Positions 17,705 through 24,819 of a stretch of 64,000 bases of DNA are shown piece after piece (positions within the stretch are counted from its first letter, which is position 1; the number at the start of each line of letters is the position of its first letter). Under the pieces are notes generated by a model that searched no databases, was not told the DNA's origin, and was given only the letters and a program-made list of their open reading frames with translations. The stretch comes from Streptomyces populi (GTDB lineage Bacteria > Actinomycetota > Actinomycetes > Streptomycetales > Streptomycetaceae), in NCBI RefSeq assembly GCF_002911015.1, contig NZ_KZ626868.1, positions 1 through 64,000 of the forward strand, written 5' to 3'. The position numbers were made by a program, and so were the translations under genes.

Positions 17705-18030
17705 GGCTGTCACCTCCGGGACCGCGCCCGCGGTCCAAGGAAACCCGTCCCTACGAGCGTAAGGAGGAAGCCGCGTTTCCCGCTTCCCGTGGGACGGCGC
17801 GCTCCCGGACGATGGCCTCACCGGCGACATCCGGCGTCGGCGTCCGCGGACGCCGACGGCAGCCGTTCGGCGAGCCGTTCCGGGAAGGCGGCCGCGACGG
17901 CGGTCCGGTCCGCCCGAAAGGCTTCGCGGAGCTGCTGCGCATGCCGCTCCGAGCAGGCACAATCGATCTTCGCGTGACGCCCGTCGGCGTCGTGCGACCG
18001 TCAACTCGGCCCGGCAGCAAGGAGAACACG
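17705..18030. other. intergenic region with 24-bp perfect palindrome
   Basis: No gene is supported between the divergent nitrilase and P450 genes. At 17835-17858 the sequence CGTCGGCGTCCG is followed directly by its exact reverse complement, a 24-bp perfect palindrome that could be an operator for one or both genes. AAGGAGA at 18019-18025 is the ribosome site of the P450 gene. Confidence 0.5.
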
Positions 18031-19284
18031 GTGGACACCTCGCCCGTCACGCCGCACCGCATGGACCCCGCGGGCGGCTGCCCGCACGCCGACAATCAGC
18101 GGCTCCTCGCGCGGGGCGCCGTCGCGACGGTGGTGCTGCCCGGTGAGGTGGAGGGCGCGGTGGTGCTCGGGCACGAGGCGCTGAAGGAATTCCTCGCGCA
18201 CCCCGATGTCGCCAAGGGGGCCCAGCACTTCACGGAGCTGCGCGAGGGACGCATAGCCGCCGGCTGGCCGCTCATGACCTTCGCCACCGTGCAGGGCATG
18301 ACGACCGCCGACGGTGACGACCACCGGCGGCTGCGGTCCCTCGTCAGCAAGGCGTTCACCGTGCGACGGGTCGAGCAACTGCGGCCCCGTATCGAGGAAT
18401 TGACCTCGAGCCTGCTCGACGGCCTGCACGCGGCGGCGGAGGGCGGCGGGGGAGTGGCCGACCTGCGCGAGCACTTCGCGCTCCCGCTGCCCATGGGTGT
18501 CATCGGTGAACTCCTCGGCGTCGGCGCCGAGCACCGCGACCGGCTCCACCATCTGACGAACCAGGTCGTCGCCACCGACATCGGCCCCGAGCAGGCCGTC
18601 GCCGCCAACCGCGAACTGGTGGCCGTGCTGGGCGCCGTCGCGGCCGCCCGCGCGGAGGACCCCGGCGACGACCTCACCAGCGCGCTGATCGCCGCCCGCG
18701 ACGAGGACGGTGACCGGCTCAGCCAGCAGGAACTCATCGGCACCCTGGTGCTCATGATCATCGCCGGGCACGAGACCACGCTGAACCTGATCACCAACGC
18801 CGTACGGGCGCTGTGCGGGCACCGGGACCAGCTGGAGTCCGTCCTGAAGGGCGAGGCGGGCTGGGGGGACGTCGTCGAGGAGACCCTGCGCTGGAACGCC
18901 CCCGTCAGCTACTTCCCGTTCCGCTACCCGGTGCGCGACCTGACCGTCGACGGGACCGTCGTCCCCCGGGGCACGCCCGTCCTCGCCGGCTACTCGGCCG
19001 CGGGCCGCGACCGGGCCGCGCACGGGCCGGACGCCGACCGCTTCGACGTCACCCGCCCCGGGCGGCCCGGCGCCGCCCGCCACCTCTCCCTCGGGCACGG
19101 CGCCCACTACTGCCTCGGCGCCCCGCTCGCCCGGATGGAGGCCACCATCGCCCTGGAGCGGCTGTTCACCCGCTTCCCCGACCTCGACCTCGCCGTGTCC
19201 GAGGCGGACCTCGTCCAGCAGACCAGCTTCGTCGGCAACAGCGTCCAGGTCCTTCCCGTGCGGCCCGGAACCTCCCGCCTCTGA
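18031..19284 (+). CDS. cytochrome P450
   Basis: A 417-residue soluble bacterial P450 monooxygenase. The I-helix oxygen-activating motif AGHETT is at 245-250, the K-helix ExxR in EETLRWN, and the haem-binding loop LGHGAHYCLGAPLARME places the proximal cysteine at C361. GTG at 18031 has AAGGAGA six bases upstream. No ferredoxin, reductase or biosynthetic gene lies beside it, so redox partners must come from elsewhere and the substrate is unknown. Confidence 0.93.
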   Translation: MDTSPVTPHRMDPAGGCPHADNQRLLARGAVATVVLPGEVEGAVVLGHEALKEFLAHPDVAKGAQHFTELREGRIAAGWPLMTFATVQGMTTADGDDHRRLRSLVSKAFTVRRVEQLRPRIEELTSSLLDGLHAAAEGGGGVADLREHFALPLPMGVIGELLGVGAEHRDRLHHLTNQVVATDIGPEQAVAANRELVAVLGAVAAARAEDPGDDLTSALIAARDEDGDRLSQQELIGTLVLMIIAGHETTLNLITNAVRALCGHRDQLESVLKGEAGWGDVVEETLRWNAPVSYFPFRYPVRDLTVDGTVVPRGTPVLAGYSAAGRDRAAHGPDADRFDVTRPGRPGAARHLSLGHGAHYCLGAPLARMEATIALERLFTRFPDLDLAVSEADLVQQTSFVGNSVQVLPVRPGTSRL

Positions 19285-19356
19285 GGGGGTGCGAACCGCG
19301 TCCGACGGCGCTCGGGAACCGGGGTTCGAAGGCGCTCGCGAAAAATTTCCGCCGAC

Positions 19357-19383
19357 GGTCGATCCGTCGGGGTGCGGTTCGTC
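19357..19383 (+). promoter_or_regulatory. putative ECF42-type promoter of the YCII-ECF operon
   Basis: GGTCGA (19357-19362), a 17-nt spacer and CGTC (19380-19383) stand 38 bp before the first ATG. They resemble the TGTCGA / CG(A/T)C promoter that I recall being reported for ECF42 sigma factors. A near copy with 16-nt spacing precedes the small gene at 21872, and both are followed by GGTGGGG. Autoregulation by the operon's own sigma factor is inferred. Confidence 0.55.
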
Positions 19384-19421
19384 GGTGGGGTGTAGGAAGC
19401 TCATGAGCACCGGGAGGAACC

Positions 19422-20168
19422 ATGAAGTACATGCTGCTGGTCTGCGGCGACGACACCGCCGACGCCTCCGGTATGGCACCCGTCGAACCCTGGGTCGAGG
19501 AACTGGGCGCCGAGCGGGGCGTCCGGCTGCACGGCCACCGCCTCCGGCTGCCCGCCGAGGCGGTCACCGTCCGGGTGCGCGACGGCGAAGTGCTGCGCAC
19601 CGACGGGCCGTTCGCCGAGACGAAGGAGTACGTCGCCGGCTTCGACATCCTCGACTGCGCGTCCATGGAGGAGGCGGTCGAGGCCGCCGCGAAGCACCCC
19701 GTCGCGACGATCGGTGCCATGGAGGTCCGCGCGTTCTGGGACGACGAGGACGCCGAAGGAGAGATCCGCCGCCTCGACGGCGAGCTCACCGCGGCGCTCC
19801 GCGAACGTGACATCGACCGGATGATGGCCTGCTACGCCCCCGACGTCGAGGTGTTCCACCCCGCGGGCGACGGGGAACAGAGCGGCGCGGACGCCCTGCG
19901 CAAGGCGCAGGAACAGTGGTTCTCGACGCTCGCGGGGCCCGTGGAACGCGAGGTGCTCGACCTCCGGGTGCGCGTCGACGAGAGCGTCGCCTTCGGCCAC
20001 GCCCTGGTGCGCCTGCGCGCCCCGCTCGCCGACGGCACCACCCTGGACACCACCGCACGCGTCACCACGGGCTACCGCGCGGCCGCCGACCGCTGGCGGA
20101 TCGTCCACCAGCACACGTCCGTGCCGTCGGCCCCGGACCTTTCGGCGGCGGAGGAGGCGCGGTCATGA
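19422..20168 (+). CDS. YCII (DGPF)-domain protein fused to SnoaL-like domain
   Basis: A 248-residue two-domain protein. Residues 1-105 are a YCII/DGPF domain (MKYMLLVCGDD ... RTDGPFAETKEYVAGFDILD). Residues 110-245 are a SnoaL/NTF2-like fold (LTAALRERDIDRMMACYAPDVEVFHP ... GYRAAADRWRIVHQHTS). YCII proteins are the standard partners of ECF42 sigma factors, and their biochemical role is unclear. The ATG at 19422 has GGGAGGA upstream. The stop overlaps the next start (ATGA), giving a coupled three-gene operon. Confidence 0.87.
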   Translation: MKYMLLVCGDDTADASGMAPVEPWVEELGAERGVRLHGHRLRLPAEAVTVRVRDGEVLRTDGPFAETKEYVAGFDILDCASMEEAVEAAAKHPVATIGAMEVRAFWDDEDAEGEIRRLDGELTAALRERDIDRMMACYAPDVEVFHPAGDGEQSGADALRKAQEQWFSTLAGPVEREVLDLRVRVDESVAFGHALVRLRAPLADGTTLDTTARVTTGYRAAADRWRIVHQHTSVPSAPDLSAAEEARS

Positions 20169-20506
20169 AGTACGCCCTGTTCATCTGCACACCGGTCGAC
20201 GGAGAGGAGCTCGCTCCCGAGGAGATCGCCGCCGACCCGCGGTTCGCCTCGTACGTCCAGGAGGTGCGCGAGCGCGGCATCGTGAAGGGCGGAGCCCGGC
20301 TGCGCCCGGCGACCGACGCCACCACCGTCCGGGTTCAGGGCGACGAAGTCCTGCTCACCGACGGGCCGTTCGTCGAATCGAAGGAGTACGTGGCGGGCAT
20401 CGACATCATCGAGGTCGCCGACCTCGACGAGGCCATCGCGCTCGCGTCCCGGCACCCGGCGGCGCTGGGCGGCGGTTCGGTGGAGGTGCGGCCGGTCTGG
20501 GAATGA
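20165..20506 (+). CDS. YCII (DGPF)-domain protein
   Basis: A 113-residue single-domain YCII protein (MKYALFICTPVDGEE ... VLLTDGPFVESKEYVAGIDIIEV). The DGPF motif is intact. It overlaps its neighbours by 4 nt on both sides, between the two-domain YCII protein and the sigma factor. Related proteins are proposed partners or sensors of ECF42 factors. Confidence 0.88.
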   Translation: MKYALFICTPVDGEELAPEEIAADPRFASYVQEVRERGIVKGGARLRPATDATTVRVQGDEVLLTDGPFVESKEYVAGIDIIEVADLDEAIALASRHPAALGGGSVEVRPVWE

Positions 20507-21780
20507 ACGACGGAGTCGAGGAGGCGGTCGCGGCCGCGTTCCGCGAGGAGTGGGGCCAGGTCGTCGCCACCCTGATCCGGACGACCGGCGACTGGGACCT
20601 CGCCGAGGAGTGCGCGCAGGACGCCTTCGCCCAGGCGCTCGACCGGTGGCGGCGCGACGGAGTACCGCGCCGCCCCGGCGCCTGGCTGACCACGACCGCG
20701 CGCAACCGTGCCCTGGACGTACTGCGCCGGGAGGCGGTCGGCGCGCGGAAGCTGCGGGAGGTGGCGGTGGCGGCGCGCGACGACGTTCCGTACGACCCGT
20801 ACGGAACGTACAACCCGTACGAACCGGATCCCGACGACGAGAGCGGAGTGGGCGACGACCGGCTGCGGCTGATCTTCACCTGCTGCCACCCGGCGCTGGC
20901 CATCGAGGCCCGGGTGGCACTCACCCTGCGCACCCTGGCCGGGCTGACCACGCCCGAGATCGCGCGCGCCTTCCTCGTCCCCGAGGCGACGATGGCGCAA
21001 CGGCTGGTGCGCGCCAAGCGGAAGATCCGCAACGCGGGCATCCCCTACCGCGTACCGCCCGCCCACCTCCTGCCCGAACGCACCACGGGTGTCCTCGGCG
21101 TGCTCTACCTGCTCTTCAACGAGGGGTACGCCGCCACGGCCGGCGCCGATCTGGTGCGCGCGAACCTCTCGGCGGAGGCGATCCGCCTCGCCCGCGTCCT
21201 GGCCCGCCTGATGCCCGACGAGCCCGAAGTCCTCGGCCTGCTCGCCCTGTTGCTGCTCCACGACGCCCGCAGCGGCACCCGCGTCGACGCCTCCGGCGAC
21301 CTGGTCACCCTGGAGGACCAGGACCGTACGGCCTGGGACACCGTCAAGGTGGACGAGGGCGCCGCACTCCTTGAGACCACCCTGCGCCGGGGACGCCCGG
21401 GCCCGTACCAGATCCAGGCCGCGATCGCCGCCTGCCACACCACCGCGGCCACGGCGGAGGAGACCGACTGGGCCGACATCGCCGCCCTCTACGGCGAGCT
21501 CCGACGCTTCGTGCCCTCCGCCGTGGTCCGGCTCAACCGGGCGGTCGCCGTCGGCATGTCCGAAGGCCCCGACGCCGGGCTCGCCCTGGTCGCCGAACTG
21601 GAGCAGGAGGGCGAACTGGACGCCTACCACCTGCTGCCCGCCACCCGAGCGGACCTGCTGCGCCGCGCCGGACGCCCGGCGGAGGCCGCCGAAGCCTACG
21701 ACCGGGCCCTCGCCCTGGTGGAGAACGCGGCGGAGCGGAGATTCCTGGAGAAGCGGCTCGGGGAGTGTCGATCGGCGTAG
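20503..21780 (+). CDS. ECF42-group RNA polymerase sigma factor with C-terminal TPR-like extension
   Basis: A 425-residue extracytoplasmic-function sigma factor. Region 2 is about residues 15-85 (DWDLAEECAQDAFAQAL, WLTTTARNRALD) and region 4 about 120-185 (TLRTLAGLTTPEIARAFLV, MAQRLVRAKRKIR). The remaining 240 residues form the long helical, TPR-like domain (HLLPERTTGVLGVLYLLFNE) that defines ECF42 and replaces a classic anti-sigma factor. The start overlaps the YCII stop. A matching promoter motif lies before the operon and another overlaps the end of this gene. Confidence 0.9.
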   Translation: MNDGVEEAVAAAFREEWGQVVATLIRTTGDWDLAEECAQDAFAQALDRWRRDGVPRRPGAWLTTTARNRALDVLRREAVGARKLREVAVAARDDVPYDPYGTYNPYEPDPDDESGVGDDRLRLIFTCCHPALAIEARVALTLRTLAGLTTPEIARAFLVPEATMAQRLVRAKRKIRNAGIPYRVPPAHLLPERTTGVLGVLYLLFNEGYAATAGADLVRANLSAEAIRLARVLARLMPDEPEVLGLLALLLLHDARSGTRVDASGDLVTLEDQDRTAWDTVKVDEGAALLETTLRRGRPGPYQIQAAIAACHTTAATAEETDWADIAALYGELRRFVPSAVVRLNRAVAVGMSEGPDAGLALVAELEQEGELDAYHLLPATRADLLRRAGRPAEAAEAYDRALALVENAAERRFLEKRLGECRSA

Positions 21781-21791
21781 GGGTGTTCGTC
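21766..21791 (+). promoter_or_regulatory. second ECF42-type promoter, overlapping the sigma-factor stop
   Basis: TGTCGA (21766-21771), 16 nt, then CGTC (21788-21791), followed by GGTGGGG. Within about 35 bp it closely resembles the motif before the YCII operon (GTCGATC, GGGGTG, TTCGTCGGTGGGG shared). It lies 80 bp before the ATG of the 51-codon gene and would drive it separately. Confidence 0.5.
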
Positions 21792-21871
21792 GGTGGGGCG
21801 AGACCGACTCCCGGCCGCTGTCGGCCGGGAGCGACGCCACTGCTCTCCCGACCCTCCAGGAGGCCCCTCCC

Positions 21872-22027
21872 ATGACCACCCCGGCACCACGTGCCCGCGG
21901 CCCCCTCGGCCGGCTGCTCACCCGTCGCGCACGGCCGAAGGCGGCCACCGCGCCGGTGTCCCCACCCGCCGAAGCAGTCCCGAACACCCCGGACGTCTGG
22001 CTCGCCGGGCTACGCCTGGGAAGCTGA
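21872..22027 (+). CDS. small protein (51 aa) downstream of ECF42 sigma factor
   Basis: ATG at 21872 is preceded at good spacing by AGGAGG (21858-21863), the best ribosome site in this area. The 51-residue product begins MTTPAPRARGPLGRLLTRRA, basic and Pro/Ala-rich, and ends PDVWLAGLRLGS. I recognise no family and see no membrane helix. The ECF42-like promoter just upstream suggests it is part of the same regulon. It could be a regulatory peptide or YCII-pathway accessory. Confidence 0.55.
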   Translation: MTTPAPRARGPLGRLLTRRARPKAATAPVSPPAEAVPNTPDVWLAGLRLGS

Positions 22028-22488
22028 CCTGGCGTCGTCCGCTCAATCAGGACCGCAGAGGAGACACCGGGCTTTGTGGGGGGTGGTCGGGGGGCAGGCG
22101 CCTTGGGGAGGGAACGGCGGAGGCGTGGGCGCGTATCTCCTGCTCCCTCGCGGGGGAAAACTGCTCGTACTGGAAACCGCCCGGAGAACGCCTCCGCCCG
22201 CAGAGCGCCGTCCGTGGGGTCACCGGCGCTCGAAGACCGATTCACCAGCCCGGCAGACCTCAACGACCGTCCTGCCCCATGGTTCGCATCGAGGGGCCAC
22301 ACTGTCGGAGTCCGGGGCTGTCCCATCCCTGGAAGCGTCTTCGGGCCGCCCGATGACGCCCGATGGCGGCCGGCGACGACAGGCAGCAAAAGCGCTGCCC
22401 CAGCCCAGAGGCGGCACGCCGGACACTTGCGCAGGTGCCGATCGGCGACGGTGGGTTGAGATGGAACCGCACCCGGGGAGGCAAAAGG
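22028..22488. other. 461-bp stretch without a supported gene
   Basis: Open frames exist on both strands but none has a ribosome site, codon pattern or recognisable domain. The stretch separates the ECF42 locus from the tRNA-like element and the transposase remnant, and may be residual mobile DNA. Confidence 0.4.
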
Positions 22489-22573
22489 TGGCCACGGCCC
22501 GGATTCGAACCGGGGTTTCTGCGTCGGGGCGAACCCGAGCGCAGGGTCTTAGGCCGCTAAACGACTCATGGCC
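22489..22573 (-). tRNA. degenerate tRNA-like gene with enlarged anticodon arm
   Basis: On the minus strand an 85-nt sequence folds like a tRNA. The acceptor arm is GGCCATG/CGTGGCC, the D-arm GTTT-AGCGGCCTA-AGAC, and the T-arm CCCGG-TTCGAAT-CCGGG with a canonical T-loop. D- and T-arms resemble bacterial tRNA-Glu. Between the usual 5-bp anticodon stem halves CTGCG and CGCAG, the loop is 16 nt instead of 7 and folds on as TCGGG-TTCGC-CCCGA, so no normal anticodon is presented. One or two extra bases precede the D-arm. It may be a tRNA pseudogene or tRNA-like RNA. An IS5 remnant lies 35 bp away. Confidence 0.45.
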
Positions 22574-22607
22574 AAGCGGACCATACCAACTCGAAGACTG
22601 GGCGAGC

Positions 22608-22703
22608 TCAGTGGGTGGTCCTGGTGAGGTCTTTGATCCAGATCATCGAGGCGTGCAGGCGGAGACCGGCGAGGTAGCCGTCGGGGGTCTTGTCGTATCG
22701 GGT
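22608..22703 (-). pseudogene. IS5-family transposase C-terminal remnant
   Basis: The last 31 codons of a transposase remain: TRYDKTPDGYLAGLRLHASM, then IWIKDLTRTTH and a stop. This is the typical C-terminus of actinobacterial IS5-type transposases. Upstream in the same frame a TGA follows at once, so the rest is lost or scrambled. No inverted repeats are recognisable. Confidence 0.75.
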
Positions 22704-22834
22704 GTCTCACCGTCCCGGTTCCGGCCTCCTGGTACGTCACGCTCCGGGGCGGTTGAGGCACGTGGAGCCGACGTGAGCCGACCGGTGCACTGGTGTCCGG
22801 GCGGGGACTCATGGGACATGTCCCGGCACCCGGC

Positions 22835-23497
22835 TCAGGTTCCGGGGAGGATACGGCGCGTTTCGTAGGCCCACATCGCGATCTCGACCCGGTTGCGGGC
22901 GCCGAGTTTGGCCATCAGGCTGGCCAGATGCGTCTTCACCGTGCTGAGGCTGATGTGCAGTGCATCGGCGATCTCGGTGTTGGTCAGCCCGCGAGCGACG
23001 GCGAGGAGCACCTGCTCCTCGCGGGCGGTGACGGGGGAGACCGGCTGGGCCACGGGCCGGCCGGCGGGCAGGTCCGCGAATGCCTGGAGCAGACGGACGG
23101 TGACGCTGGGCGCGATGAGCGCCTCACCGTCGGACGCCGACCGTACGGCCTGCGCCAGAAGGTCCGGTCCCGTGTCCTTGAGGAGGAATCCGCGGGCGCC
23201 GGCACGCAGTGAGCCGTAGACGTACTCGTCGAGGTCGAACGTGGTGATGACGACCACGGCCAGCGGGTCGGCGACGCCCGGGCCGGCGACCAGCCGGGTG
23301 GCCTCGAGCCCGTCGAGTACGGGCATGCGGATGTCGAACAGGCAGACGTCGGGCCGTAGTCCGCGGGCCAGACGTACCGCTTCCCGCCCGTCGGCGGCCT
23401 CGCCGACCACCTCGATGCCGGGCTGGGCGTTCAGCATGATCCGCAAGCCGGTGCGGATGATCGCCTGGTCGTCAGCGACGAGGACGCGAATGGACAC
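22835..23497 (-). CDS. NarL/FixJ-type response regulator
   Basis: A 220-residue transcription regulator. The receiver domain (1-120) has the acidic pair DD at 9-10 and phospho-acceptor D55 in FDIRMPVLDG. The LuxR-type helix-turn-helix is near the end (TNTEIADALHISLSTVKTHL). GTG at 23497 has GAGGAG upstream and overlaps the 3' end of the kinase gene by 26 bp, so the pair is cotranscribed. The divergent MMPL exporter is the probable target. Confidence 0.92.
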   Translation of the reverse strand: MSIRVLVADDQAIIRTGLRIMLNAQPGIEVVGEAADGREAVRLARGLRPDVCLFDIRMPVLDGLEATRLVAGPGVADPLAVVVITTFDLDEYVYGSLRAGARGFLLKDTGPDLLAQAVRSASDGEALIAPSVTVRLLQAFADLPAGRPVAQPVSPVTAREEQVLLAVARGLTNTEIADALHISLSTVKTHLASLMAKLGARNRVEIAMWAYETRRILPGT

Positions 23498-24644
23498 GGC
23501 TCTCGCTCCTCGCTCCCGGCAGTTCGGCTTCGACATGCCAGCCCCGGTCGGTACCCGGGCCGGCTCGTAGTGTGCCGCCGAGCAGGGTCGCGCGCTCGCG
23601 CAGTCCGGTAAGTCCGTATCCGTCGCGACCCCGGCCGGTGCGCCGGCCGTTGTCGCGCACGCTCACCCGTACCGTGTGCCGTTCCGCGGCGACCTGGACG
23701 ACGAGCTCGGTCGCGTCGACCGCATGGCGCAGCGCGTTGGTCACCGACTCCTGCACGATCCGGTAGACGGCCGCGTCCACGGCCGGGGGCAGCGCGTCCA
23801 GTTCGCCGTCGAGCCGCAGGTCGACCCTGAGGCGACCACCCGGGGTGCGCACCAGGCGCTCCAGATCCGCGACTCCGGCAGGGGGCGCCAGCTCGGCGCC
23901 GACCCCGCGGTCGCGCAGCGCGGCGACCATGGCGCGCATTTCCTCCAGCGTGCGCGCCCCTTCCTCCTCGACCTCCTCCAGCGCCTTGACGGCGGCGGAC
24001 GGGTCGGTGCCCGCCAGCACCCCGCCCGCCTGGGCGATGATCACCATGGCCGACACGTGGTGGGCCACCGTGTCGTGCAGTTCCCGGGCGAGCTGCTCGC
24101 GCTCGCGGGAGCGTACCTGCTCCAACTGCCGCTCGCGAGCGGTCACCCAGAACCGCACGGCAGCCCCGACCACGCCGGGCAGCAGCAGGAAGACGAGGCC
24201 CACGACCTTTTCGACGACCGGGGTCTCGTCCGCGACGACACACAGCGCGCCGACTGCGAGGATCACCGCGCCGCCCAGCACGATCTCGCGTCCCGATCCC
24301 CACCGGGGCAGCGCGTACACCAGCACGAGCACGACCACGCCGGTGTACAGGCCGACGGACTCGCGCTGTGCGGCGACGAGCGAGGCCACCGTGAGCAGGA
24401 CCACCGAGCCGAACGCCAGCGTCACCACCGCCAGCGGGCGGGTCCGGCGCCACAGGAGCAGCAGCCACAGCCATACGGCGAACACCACCGCCACCGGCCG
24501 CCACACGACGTTCTCCCGCAGGGTGGCCTCCAGCGCCACACCGGCAAGGCCCGCGCCGAGCAGCGCCCAGTCCCGCCGCACCCGGGCGGGCGCGTCGGGC
24601 GGCCGGGGTTCGGTCCACAGGGTTCGCAGGTCGTCTCGGAGCAC
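23472..24644 (-). CDS. NarL-system sensor histidine kinase (HisKA_3)
   Basis: A 390-residue membrane kinase. Four to five transmembrane helices occupy residues 26-168 with no sizeable outside domain, as in intramembrane-sensing kinases. The dimerisation helix has H190 in ARELHDTVAHHVSAM. The ATPase part has QESVTNALRHA (N-box), RDNGRRTG and YGLTGLRERA (G-box). It faces the MMPL gene across 175 bp, a layout common for sensors of membrane or lipid stress controlling an exporter; that role is inferred. Confidence 0.92.
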   Translation of the reverse strand: MLRDDLRTLWTEPRPPDAPARVRRDWALLGAGLAGVALEATLRENVVWRPVAVVFAVWLWLLLLWRRTRPLAVVTLAFGSVVLLTVASLVAAQRESVGLYTGVVVLVLVYALPRWGSGREIVLGGAVILAVGALCVVADETPVVEKVVGLVFLLLPGVVGAAVRFWVTARERQLEQVRSREREQLARELHDTVAHHVSAMVIIAQAGGVLAGTDPSAAVKALEEVEEEGARTLEEMRAMVAALRDRGVGAELAPPAGVADLERLVRTPGGRLRVDLRLDGELDALPPAVDAAVYRIVQESVTNALRHAVDATELVVQVAAERHTVRVSVRDNGRRTGRGRDGYGLTGLRERATLLGGTLRAGPGTDRGWHVEAELPGARSESRVHSRPRR

Positions 24645-24819
24645 GGTTCTCAGCCTAGGGACCGCGGCGTGCCGCGCATCGGCCGAAAGGACGGTTCGTC
24701 ACTCCACCCCGGGGCCGACGGATCCGCGGCCCGCGGGCCGATGCCACGGAGCGCCGTGGCGACGAGCCTCGGCATCGGCGGCCGTACAAGGACGGCCGAC
24801 GAGGTGGTTGGAGGACCCG

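Noticed and set aside
17751..18095. 114-codon minus frame between nitrilase and P450 genes
   Set aside because: Overlaps the P450 start, Arg/Ser/Pro-rich, no ribosome site.
18031..19284. P450 as part of a secondary-metabolite cluster
   Set aside because: No synthase, ferredoxin or tailoring genes are adjacent; neighbours are unrelated.
22608..22703. Intact insertion sequence
   Set aside because: Only 31 C-terminal codons of the transposase remain and no terminal repeats are visible.
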